A model generated the notes under the pieces. That model was not told the origin of the DNA. It saw only the letters and a list, made by a program, of their open reading frames with translations, and did no database searches. Shown here piece after piece: positions 28,494 through 34,757 of a stretch of 64,000 nt of DNA. The stretch is taken from contig NZ_CACSJA010000005.1 of the NCBI RefSeq assembly GCF_902706035.1, forward strand, positions 124,001-188,000, in the 5' to 3' direction. Within the stretch, counting starts at the first letter, position 1. Each line of letters opens with the position of its first letter. A program made the position numbers and the translations under genes. The stretch comes from Pantoea sp. 18069 (GTDB taxonomy: Bacteria > Pseudomonadota > Gammaproteobacteria > Burkholderiales > Burkholderiaceae_C).

Positions 28494-29081
28494 ATGCACA
28501 GCAGCAACGACAATCCGCAGAACCTGCCCGTGGTGGTGGTACTGGCCGCGGGCCAGGGCCGGCGCTTTCGCGCTTCGGGTGCACAGACCGGCAAACTGCA
28601 GGCGCAATTGCATGGGCGCAGCGTGCTCGAACATACGCTCGCGGCAGTCGCCGCCAGTGGCCTGCGCGCGGTGCTCGTGGAAAACGGTCCGCTGTGGCGC
28701 AGCAAAGGCATGGGCCATTCGATCGCGCGCGGCGTCGCGCTGTCGCCCGACGCCAGCGGATGGTTGATCCTTCCCGGCGATCTGCCGGCCATAGCGCCTG
28801 AGAGCCTGCGCGCCGTGGCCCGGCTGCTAGAGGCCCAAGGCGGTGTGGTGCGTCCTCGAATCCAGGGCCAATGGGGCCATCCCGTCGGTTTTTCCGCAGC
28901 CTGGAAGGACCAGTTGCTGCAGCTGACCGGCGACAGCGGTGCGCAGAGCGTGGTCAAAGCAGCGCAGGCGCAAGCTCAGTGGCATGCGCTGGCGCTGGAC
29001 GACTGGGGCGCCCTGGCGGATACCGATACGCTGGCCGACCTGTCTGCGGTGGCGCATCGGTGGGAGCAGCGCCACGCCTGA
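28494..29081 (+). CDS. MobA-like nucleotidyltransferase (molybdenum cofactor cytidylyltransferase-like)
   Basis: A 195-residue protein of the MobA/MocA fold that would add CMP (or GMP) to molybdopterin. The nucleotide loop LAAGQGRRFRASG near the N-terminus, GDLPAI around residue 103 and HPVGFSAAW are the expected motifs. MocA-type enzymes make the cytosine dinucleotide cofactor used by xanthine-dehydrogenase-family enzymes, so its place beside a molybdenum hydroxylase operon fits. ATG 28485 is an alternative start. Confidence 0.87.
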   Translation: MHSSNDNPQNLPVVVVLAAGQGRRFRASGAQTGKLQAQLHGRSVLEHTLAAVAASGLRAVLVENGPLWRSKGMGHSIARGVALSPDASGWLILPGDLPAIAPESLRAVARLLEAQGGVVRPRIQGQWGHPVGFSAAWKDQLLQLTGDSGAQSVVKAAQAQAQWHALALDDWGALADTDTLADLSAVAHRWEQRHA

Positions 29082-29094
29082 GGCTTGGCGGCCC

Positions 29095-29331
29095 TCAGTT
29101 GCGCGGCGGACGTTGGCGCCGGTGGCTCTTGGGCGCGTAAACCGTGGAAAGGTGGGAAAACCGTTGCTGCTCTTTGCGGGAGCGCAGCAGCGGCGTCGCC
29201 GCAGGCCTGGGACGCCGGTCTTTGCGTGGTCGGTTCATCCACCGGATCGCGCAACCCAGCACCACCAAAGCGCCCAACACCATCCAGGGATGGCGCAGCG
29301 CCCATTGCATGGCGGTGGTGATCAAGTCCAT
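29095..29331 (-). CDS. Small single-helix membrane protein, hypothetical
   Basis: A 78-residue open frame with one hydrophobic segment (WMVLGALVVLGCAIRW, about residues 16-31) followed by a strongly basic tail rich in Arg, Lys and Pro. Not recognised. It converges on the MobA-like gene (13-base gap) and is the last feature before the left prophage repeat. The membrane helix and positive-inside tail make it plausible, but it could be spurious. Confidence 0.5.
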   Translation of the reverse strand: MDLITTAMQWALRHPWMVLGALVVLGCAIRWMNRPRKDRRPRPAATPLLRSRKEQQRFSHLSTVYAPKSHRRQRPPRN

Positions 29332-29419
29332 GCGGCGAAGTTAGCACGCTTTCAAAAGCTCACGCCAGAACGCGTCAAGAGGGACGTTCAGACTAGGATC
29401 ACCAACCATGCAGATACAG

Positions 29420-29445
29420 GCGCATAATACTTAACATAAGATACA
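29420..29445. repeat. Left prophage repeat (attL-like)
   Basis: A 26-base direct repeat matching 36820-36845 at 23 positions. It begins GCGCATAATACTTAACATAA; the GCGCATAA part equals the inner XerC arm of bacterial dif sites, while the rest only weakly matches a XerD arm. The repeat contains the last codons and stop of the leftward phage regulator gene. Confidence 0.75.
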
Positions 29446-29745
29446 AACAGTGGTGGCAGCAGCGTTGCCAACGGCGCCCAGGGTGAGGGCGGCACCGGTC
29501 AAAAATCTGCGCACCATACGCGTTTTGCAGGCGCTTTCGCGCTCTCCTTCCAGGGCTGCAATCACTATCCATTTTTGCGGGTCTTCACCCAATGCTTCGG
29601 CCAGCGCGCCGGCGATCGCGGGGCTTAAATTGCCTCTTTGCCGTGCCGAGTGCAGGGCGTTTCTCGACAGGTCCAGCTGCTTATGCCAGTCGGCTGCACT
29701 GCGCAATTTCAGTGCGGAATCCAGTAAATCCATGGTGTTTTGCAT
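29431..29745 (-). CDS. Phage HTH regulator, probable repressor (DUF3693-like)
   Basis: A 104-residue protein with an N-terminal helix-turn-helix (residues about 14-45, AADWHKQLDLSRNALHSARQ) and a region that tracks lambda-type domains (LSPAIAGALAEALGEDPQKWI). The C-terminal third is hydrophobic (MVRRFLTGAALTLGAVGNAA) and ends in CILC. The position, divergent from the early operon over two palindromes, is that of the RstR-type repressor in CTX-like phages, though the protein resembles DUF3693 regulators of other inoviruses. Its last codons and stop lie inside the left attachment repeat. The start at 29745 was chosen to begin the domain. Confidence 0.78.
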   Translation of the reverse strand: MQNTMDLLDSALKLRSAADWHKQLDLSRNALHSARQRGNLSPAIAGALAEALGEDPQKWIVIAALEGERESACKTRMVRRFLTGAALTLGAVGNAAATTVCILC

Positions 29746-29798
29746 GTCTGCGTCCTTTGCGTTGTGCAAATGATACGTGTGCATCGTAATTCTTGATT

Positions 29799-29853
29799 TG
29801 CACATGTGGCATGTGCAGTCTAAGCTCCGATCCAGTGCACATGTCACATGTGC
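29799..29853. promoter_or_regulatory. Paired palindromic operators of the phage divergent promoter
   Basis: Two strong palindromes share the half site GCACATG: TGCACATG-TGG-CATGTGCA (29799-29817) and GCACATGT-C-ACATGTGC (29837-29853). Their centres are 37-38 bases apart. They lie between the leftward regulator and the first rightward gene, exactly where a lysogeny repressor would act. The link to the regulator at 29431-29745 is inferred. Confidence 0.75.
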
Positions 29854-29870
29854 TAACAAACGGAGCCGGC

Positions 29871-30119
29871 ATGCATCCCATCGCAACATCAGAACGTCCA
29901 TCCTCTGCCATCGCGGCACCGGCCAGCTTGCCGGCTCCAGCCGATGCCGGGCAGGGGGTGGGCACCATCAATGAGTTTGATCAGGACGAACTCAATGCGT
30001 TGAGGGTGCTGATCAAGATGCGCGAACGTGCCAAGTTCAATTCCCCTCAGCACGAAGCCTTGATTCATGCCTGCTGTGTGCTGAAGCTGCGCCTTGAAGA
30101 CAAGGGGATTCGCGCATGA
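29871..30119 (+). CDS. Inovirus early protein, unknown function
   Basis: An 82-residue protein. The first 35 residues are Ala/Pro/Ser-rich and look disordered; the rest (INEFDQDELNALRVLIKMRERAKFNSPQHEAL) forms amphipathic helices with two adjacent cysteines. Start 29871 has CGGAG upstream; ATG 29841 lies within the operator. It overlaps the next gene by ATGA, the first link of a coupled early operon. Not recognised. Confidence 0.7.
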   Translation: MHPIATSERPSSAIAAPASLPAPADAGQGVGTINEFDQDELNALRVLIKMRERAKFNSPQHEALIHACCVLKLRLEDKGIRA

Positions 30120-30379
30120 GCGCCGGGAACGAAACGCGCACAGGTCGCCCGGCAGTGCATGCCAGTGCAGCAGCCAAAAAGGCCGCATATCGCGCTGGCA
30201 AGGCACGTATCGACTACACGGATACGGCCGAGATTGTCGAGAAGCTCAAGGAAACCGCGAAGTCGCTTGATTGCAGCGTGAACGAACTACTGCAGTCGAT
30301 GGTGCGTTTCGCGCAATGCAATCGCAACTGGAAGCAACTGGGCTTGTTCGGTGCCCGCAAAAACGGAGTGCTGCGATGA
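30116..30379 (+). CDS. Inovirus early protein, possible ribbon-helix-helix
   Basis: An 87-residue basic protein. After a low-complexity N-terminus it has YTDTAEIVEKLKETAKSLD followed by CSVNELLQSMVRFAQCN, which looks like a strand-helix-helix DNA-binding fold. ATGA overlaps join it to the genes before and after. A DNA-binding role in early control is a guess from the fold. Confidence 0.65.
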   Translation: MSAGNETRTGRPAVHASAAAKKAAYRAGKARIDYTDTAEIVEKLKETAKSLDCSVNELLQSMVRFAQCNRNWKQLGLFGARKNGVLR

Positions 30380-30648
30380 GCCGCAATATCAAACACCTCG
30401 ATCACGCGCCTGTCGAGCGCAACGCGCACCAGTGGCGCGCGATTGCGTACTTCCTGAGCGGATTCGAAGTGCTTGTTTCGCAGCGCCAAAACGCTGACGG
30501 AGCCGGGCAAGCGCAGCGCCGCACGGCGATCGGCGGCGTTGACGCTGCCGCATCCACTGCTATCAATTTTGGGGGGTGCGCAGCGCCTTGCACCACTGCT
30601 GTCCCCGTAGGTAACACGGGGACAACTTCCCCACGGGGCGAAGCATGA
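30376..30648 (+). CDS. Inovirus early protein upstream of Rep, unknown function
   Basis: A 90-residue open frame coupled by ATGA overlaps at both ends. The first half (NIKHLDHAPVERNAHQWRAI, then AYFLSGFEVLVSQ) looks like a real folded domain; the second half is Gly/Ala/Thr-rich and low in complexity, and its DNA holds GC-rich hairpins. The tail may thus be shaped by a DNA signal rather than protein function. Not recognised. Confidence 0.6.
   Translation: MSRNIKHLDHAPVERNAHQWRAIAYFLSGFEVLVSQRQNADGAGQAQRRTAIGGVDAAASTAINFGGCAAPCTTAVPVGNTGTTSPRGEA
30601..30638. promoter_or_regulatory. Hairpin with repeated CCCCGT motifs just before rep
   Basis: GTCCCCGT (30601-30608) and ACGGGGAC (30616-30623) are perfect complements around a 7-base loop, followed by a third ACGGGG in CCACGGGGCG at 30631-30638. 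The cluster ends a few bases before the rep start codon. It might be a Rep recognition or nicking site, or a translational control hairpin for rep. Confidence 0.4.
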
Positions 30649-31907
30649 GACTCCCGACCGTTTCTGATCTGGTCCTGGAAGGCCGGGAAATCAAGCTGCG
30701 GCTGCAAGCCGAGCGCGAGCAAACCGGGTCGCATGCCCATGTCGATTGGCTGCGCTTCACGGTCAATCTGCGCCATGCCCCTATCCCCACGGTCGAAACC
30801 TTGTTTCCCTCGGCCAGTGATGCCCAGTATGACCGCGCAGGCTTCTTTGACATGAGCTCGATAGCCGAGCTCGAGGACGGCAAGCGTCGCATGAAATACA
30901 ACCGCGTCAAGCTCGTCAATGAGCTGCGCGAACTGGATGATGCTGACTATGCGGCCAGCACCCAGGCCTTCCAACTTGCCGAAGACGTGGCGGCCATTCT
31001 CGGCCCTGATTTCGAAGCCTCGCCTGAGTTCTGCAAAGGCAAGGATTTCTATCGTTTCCGCTTCAACATCACGCGCCAAAGCAAGCCAGTCGGCTGGGTC
31101 GGTTTCCTGTCTGTCGGCAATGGCTCACGCGTCCAGCAGCAGGCCAAAACCATCCATTGCAACCTGGAAGGCATGGCCTGCACGTTCGCCCGTCCTGGCT
31201 GGTTGGAGCACATGGCGAACTACATCGATCAGCATCGCGGCCTGATCACCAGATGCGATCTGGCGCTGGATTTTTTCGATGGCATCAAGGGCGGAATTGA
31301 GCGCTTCGAAGCCGAGTACAAGGCCGGGTTGATGGATCACATGGGGCACCGCCCCAAGAATGGCCAGAACGGCGATTGGTGGGGCGGCAATGACGGTCGG
31401 TCCGTCTATTTCGGCTCGCGCGCAGCGGGAAAAATTACCAATCTTTACGAGAAGGGAAAGCAGCTTTTCGGGGCCAAAGATGCGACCGAATGGCTGCGCG
31501 CAGAACTGCGCTACGGCAATCAAAAGCGTCTGCTGCCGACCGACATGCTCCGCCGTCCTGCCGACTTCTTCGCAGGTGCTTCTGACTGGCATGCGGCCCT
31601 CGTTGAAGAGCATGGTGCTCAGTGCCTGCCTGAGCCCGTCAAGACTGAGCCACGGCTCGCTTTGGAGACCGTCAAGGCCGAGTGCACGCGCAATGCCCGC
31701 TGGGTTCTCGACACGGCTGGAAAAAGCCTCTCGCTCGCTTTCAAGTACCTCGATTTCGAGACGCTTTCCCAGTTCATCGAGAACTGCAAAGACCTGCCTA
31801 ACCGCCTGAGCAAATTTCAGCAGGAAGAGGTGGGTGGCGTCTACGCCGAAGTGTTCAAACAAGTTTCAGCCTCCGGCACTGGCCGCGTCGGATTGCAGGC
31901 TGCGTAA
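30645..31907 (+). CDS. Phage replication initiation protein (RstA-like, Rep_trans family)
   Basis: A 420-residue protein that would nick the phage double-stranded form to start rolling-circle replication. Conserved stretches of the RstA/Rep_trans group are visible: HVDWLRFTV near the N-terminus, LITRCDLALDFFDG around 200, RSVYFGSRAAGKITNLYEKG around 255 and LRAELRYGNQKRLLP around 285. The tyrosine in ITNLYEKGKQ is the best candidate for the DNA-linked nucleophile. It is coupled by ATGA to the small gene before it. Confidence 0.9.
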   Translation: MRLPTVSDLVLEGREIKLRLQAEREQTGSHAHVDWLRFTVNLRHAPIPTVETLFPSASDAQYDRAGFFDMSSIAELEDGKRRMKYNRVKLVNELRELDDADYAASTQAFQLAEDVAAILGPDFEASPEFCKGKDFYRFRFNITRQSKPVGWVGFLSVGNGSRVQQQAKTIHCNLEGMACTFARPGWLEHMANYIDQHRGLITRCDLALDFFDGIKGGIERFEAEYKAGLMDHMGHRPKNGQNGDWWGGNDGRSVYFGSRAAGKITNLYEKGKQLFGAKDATEWLRAELRYGNQKRLLPTDMLRRPADFFAGASDWHAALVEEHGAQCLPEPVKTEPRLALETVKAECTRNARWVLDTAGKSLSLAFKYLDFETLSQFIENCKDLPNRLSKFQQEEVGGVYAEVFKQVSASGTGRVGLQAA

Positions 31908-31928
31908 AGGCTCAACCAAGGAAAAAAC

Positions 31929-32252
31929 ATGCGTATTCCATCAAAAGCCGTCTTGCACGGCATCAAGTCGAGCAAGGGTGATTTCGAAGGCCGTGGCTAC
32001 GACAGCACGACTTTTCATTTGAGCGTTGATCTGGGCGAATCCAGCAACGGCGAATCCATGGGCGCAGTGACTCGGCCTTTCAAGCTGGGCACATCTGAAG
32101 AACTGCAAAAGTGGATTCACTACAAGCAGAAGTGGCCATTGGGCGGTGTCCTGGTCGACTGCGAATTCGACATCGTTGCCGGCGCTGACCAGTCGTCGAA
32201 GCTGACCCTGGTGTCGATCAAACCCGCGCCTGCAGCACCGAAGGCCGCGTAA
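31929..32252 (+). CDS. Phage ssDNA-binding protein (gV-like)
   Basis: A 107-residue protein directly after rep. Its size, position and beta-rich pattern (GYDSTTFHLSVDLG, VTRPFKLGTSEELQKW, VLVDCEFDIVAGADQSSKL) fit the gene V type protein that coats new single strands and switches from replication to packaging. The C-terminus is Ala/Pro/Lys-rich. Its stop overlaps the next start by one base. Confidence 0.78.
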   Translation: MRIPSKAVLHGIKSSKGDFEGRGYDSTTFHLSVDLGESSNGESMGAVTRPFKLGTSEELQKWIHYKQKWPLGGVLVDCEFDIVAGADQSSKLTLVSIKPAPAAPKAA

Positions 32253-32449
32253 TGAGCCGCTACGTGATCCAGTCCGGAACAACAGGCCAGTTTTTGGCCC
32301 CGTCCTTCGAGGATGGGCAACCGGAATGGGTCATGTTGCTGAAAGAGGCGGGAATCGTTGAAGACCTTGAGAGTTGCGCGCAACTGATCGAGGATCACAC
32401 CGAGCCTTTCCACCGTCCCCAGGTCGTTGATTTGGACGAATTGTCTTGA
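32252..32449 (+). CDS. Small inovirus protein, unknown function
   Basis: A 65-residue soluble, acidic protein (GTTGQFLAPSFEDGQPEWV, then C-terminal PQVVDLDELS). The start overlaps the stop of the ssDNA-binding gene (TAATGA), so translation is coupled. Homologues at this place in other inoviruses are generally uncharacterised; no motif is recognised. Confidence 0.7.
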   Translation: MSRYVIQSGTTGQFLAPSFEDGQPEWVMLLKEAGIVEDLESCAQLIEDHTEPFHRPQVVDLDELS

Positions 32450-32468
32450 CCGCCTGAGTGCAGCTCGT

Positions 32469-32486
32469 AGCCCTTGCCTGAGGGCT
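32469..32486. promoter_or_regulatory. Hairpin upstream of the major coat gene
   Basis: AGCCCT-TGCCTG-AGGGCT, a perfect 6-bp stem 40 bases before the coat gene. Without a T-run it is more likely an mRNA-processing or stabilising hairpin, or a weak terminator, that sets the high level of coat mRNA. Confidence 0.4.
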
Positions 32487-32526
32487 TCCGGGTGCAATTC
32501 CGCGCCGTATTTTCAAAGGGAATTCC

Positions 32527-32736
32527 ATGTCCAAAGCTCTGAAACTCCGTCTGGCCGCTGTGCCTGCTTTCGTCCTGGCCACGGTTGGCACTGCGCATGC
32601 CGATCTGCCGGCTGCTGTCGCCACCGCGATCACCGATTACCAGACCGATGCCACCACGGCCATCGGCCTGATCATGGCTGCAGGCGTGACCATCTGGGGC
32701 TTGCTCAAGCTGGCCTCGAAGCTGGGCTGGCGCTAA
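32527..32736 (+). CDS. Major coat protein (pVIII)
   Basis: A 69-residue preprotein. The signal peptide runs to AHA (residues 23-25), giving a 44-residue mature subunit that is acidic at the start (DLPAAVATAITDYQTDA), has one membrane helix (AIGLIMAAGVTIWGLLKLA) and ends in a basic segment (SKLGWR) that would contact DNA. This is the classic pVIII plan. A good ribosome-binding site (AAAGGGAATTCC) precedes it. Confidence 0.93.
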   Translation: MSKALKLRLAAVPAFVLATVGTAHADLPAAVATAITDYQTDATTAIGLIMAAGVTIWGLLKLASKLGWR

Positions 32737-32751
32737 GCCGGGGCGGGTTCC

Positions 32752-32919
32752 ATGGCCGAGCCGACAACCGTCATCGTCCAGGTCGAACCCGCGCCACCTG
32801 ATCCCGAACGCATCGAAGATATTTCGGTGTTGTTCGGGCTTTTTTTGGTGGCTGCTGTGGTCATCACCTGCGCCCGCGCGCTCATGAAGCTATTCAGCGT
32901 CGATACGGCAAAGGACTAG
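32752..32919 (+). CDS. Short one-helix phage protein (minor coat candidate)
   Basis: A 55-residue frame starting MAEPTTVIVQVEPAPPDPER, with one strong membrane helix (VLFGLFLVAAVVITCARALM, residues 27-46) and a short basic/acidic tail. It follows the coat gene by 15 bases. Size and topology fit the tip proteins pVII/pIX of filamentous phages, but sequence identity in that group is too low for proof. Confidence 0.7.
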   Translation: MAEPTTVIVQVEPAPPDPERIEDISVLFGLFLVAAVVITCARALMKLFSVDTAKD

Positions 32920-32924
32920 CCAAG

Positions 32925-33080
32925 ATGATTGATTCTGCAACTCCTCCTACTGACCAATTAATTTTTGGAGTATTGGGACTGGTGGCCTTCTTCTGTTTCA
33001 TTCTTCTTGTGGTCGTCTCTTTGACAAGCGCTTGTATAGAGTGCCTTATGAGGCTCGCTGGCTTTAATCATGAAAAGTAA
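32925..33080 (+). CDS. Short one-helix phage protein (minor coat candidate)
   Basis: A 51-residue frame starting MIDSATPPTDQLIFGVLGLV and containing one long hydrophobic helix (residues 12-36) with cysteines just after it. It starts five bases after the preceding gene and overlaps the adsorption gene by 11 bases, so it is part of the coat operon. A second pVII/pIX-like tip protein is the best guess. The codons are A+T-rich, like the start of the next gene. Confidence 0.65.
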   Translation: MIDSATPPTDQLIFGVLGLVAFFCFILLVVVSLTSACIECLMRLAGFNHEK

Positions 33081-34473
33081 TAGCCATGCCATCTTCCATC
33101 GAGTTTATGTTCGCCTTGGGCTCGTTGCTGCTCTTGTGGGTGGCGTTCCGCTGATCTCGCACGCTGCACATGCGACCCTCTCTCCACCGCCTGGGTGGAG
33201 CGCGGGAGGGTCTGCTGCTTGGGCTACGCCGTCGAATGGCTATGCGGCGCAAACCGCGAATCAGTGGATTAATAACGCGGCAAGAACTAGTGCCATGCTG
33301 AATGTCGGCGGTAAACAGGTTGCAATTCAGGCAAGGCTGGGGCTTGGACCATCAGCGCCTCGGATTATTGCCGCTGCCATTTACATGAATCCTCAAGTAA
33401 GAGCTGCAGTTGGAATTGCTTCATTGCTTGGCACTGCAAAATTAATCTACGATGAAGCGGATAGGCAGTGGAAAAAAAGCGGCAGTGCCAGCGATGTAAT
33501 TTCAGACGGATTTGAATATATGGTGTCACCTAGTAATATTTGGACGTCTGATCCAACATCTGCGTGCATGGCAGCTATTCCTTATAGAGCAACGCAGCCT
33601 GGTAATTGGTCTGTGAAGGAAGTCATTTATTCTGGTGCAATTCCGTTGTCCTGCGTTATGAAGTCAATAAACGAATCGGAATCTATAGGCGATTTCCCTC
33701 TTGGGCGTAGAGCATCTACTTCTTGTCCTGCTGGCTGGACTATAACGCCGGCTGGATGTACTTCGGGATCGCAGCCGGTGCCTGTGACCCAGCAGGAGAT
33801 GGTCGAGCTTCTCAATCCAGACAATCATGTCGGATGGCCTACAAGTGTCCCAAATGAATTGCCTTTGGGTACGCCTTTGCCTGTTCAGCTACCTGTTGTT
33901 AACCCATCGACAGGGGTAAACCCATTCCCTAAGCCACTGTTTGTGCCAACTGGTGACCCAGTTAAAAACCCAAACTACGATCCATCCAAGCCGCAAACTG
34001 CAGATAATCAGCCATTTATTCAGCCTGGTGTGAACGTGACGCCACGCCCCACGACTGCTAACCCTTGGCAGGTCGATATTCAGCCGGTCGAGCGACCGCA
34101 GTCAGGTGCTGATCCATTGCCTGACGAACAGCAAAACCCGGATACTGACCCTGACGACAAGCCAAAAGAGGAAGACTCGAAAAGCCTGTGCGAAAAGCAT
34201 CCTGATATTTTGGCGTGCTCCAAGCCTGACCTGGATACTCCAGATGGAGAGATTCCACGATTAAACCTCGATGTGAGCCTGCAGGAAGAAAACCTGTTCG
34301 GCGGTGGTGCATGTCCTGCTGATATTTATTTTGCACCCCACGGGTTGCAGCAAATGAAAGTTTGGGACTGGAATAAGGCATGCGGCGACATAACCACCTA
34401 TCTAAAACCTATCCTGCTTATCTGCTGCACGTTCGCTGCATTCATGATTCTTGTACCTGGTAGAACAGAATGA
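33070..34473 (+). CDS. Adsorption protein, pIII-like with TspB-type C-terminus
   Basis: A 467-residue protein expected at the virion tip, binding the host pilus and Tol proteins. It has a signal peptide (about residues 1-35, ending SHAAHA), an N-terminal region with few family traits, a long Pro/Asn/Asp-rich linker (about 265-385), a Cys-containing C-terminal domain (LCEKHPDILACSKPDLDTP, GGACPADIYF) and a C-terminal membrane helix (PILLICCTFAAFMILV). The last part resembles the Neisseria TspB family found at this place in inoviruses. The gene is visibly less GC-rich than its neighbours, as usual for the variable receptor gene. Start 33070 overlaps the previous gene. Confidence 0.85.
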   Translation: MKSNSHAIFHRVYVRLGLVAALVGGVPLISHAAHATLSPPPGWSAGGSAAWATPSNGYAAQTANQWINNAARTSAMLNVGGKQVAIQARLGLGPSAPRIIAAAIYMNPQVRAAVGIASLLGTAKLIYDEADRQWKKSGSASDVISDGFEYMVSPSNIWTSDPTSACMAAIPYRATQPGNWSVKEVIYSGAIPLSCVMKSINESESIGDFPLGRRASTSCPAGWTITPAGCTSGSQPVPVTQQEMVELLNPDNHVGWPTSVPNELPLGTPLPVQLPVVNPSTGVNPFPKPLFVPTGDPVKNPNYDPSKPQTADNQPFIQPGVNVTPRPTTANPWQVDIQPVERPQSGADPLPDEQQNPDTDPDDKPKEEDSKSLCEKHPDILACSKPDLDTPDGEIPRLNLDVSLQEENLFGGGACPADIYFAPHGLQQMKVWDWNKACGDITTYLKPILLICCTFAAFMILVPGRTE

Positions 34474-34757
34474 AAATTGGAACCTGGCTTCTTTCGCTTG
34501 TACAGCCATTCATTGCCAAAATCCTTTTGGCGCTCGGCTTCTCGGTCGTCACGATCACCGGATTCGAGGCGGCAATCAACCAGGTCAAGCAGCAGCTGGT
34601 CGGCAGCATCAATGCGCTGCCGGTGGATCTGCTGAATGTGTTTCTCCTGGCCGGTGGTGGCAAGGGCGTGGGCATCATCCTGGCGGCGGTGGCGGTCAAG
34701 GTGCTGCTGTGGCATATCAGTTCCGCGACCAAGATCCTGGGAGTGAACCCGCAATGA
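34470..34757 (+). CDS. Minor coat protein pVI-like (DUF2523)
   Basis: A 95-residue protein with two or three hydrophobic segments (MKIGTWLLSLVQPFIAKILL, FSVVTITGFEAAI, GVGIILAAVAVKVLLW). DUF2523 proteins hold this slot between pIII and Zot and are taken as pVI counterparts that anchor pIII in the virion. ATGA overlaps couple it to both neighbours. Confidence 0.85.
   Translation: MKIGTWLLSLVQPFIAKILLALGFSVVTITGFEAAINQVKQQLVGSINALPVDLLNVFLLAGGGKGVGIILAAVAVKVLLWHISSATKILGVNPQ

Noticed and set aside
29420..29445. Reading the repeats as the true chromosomal dif site
   Set aside because: Only the XerC-arm-like half matches; the XerD half does not, so the replication terminus cannot be placed here from sequence alone.
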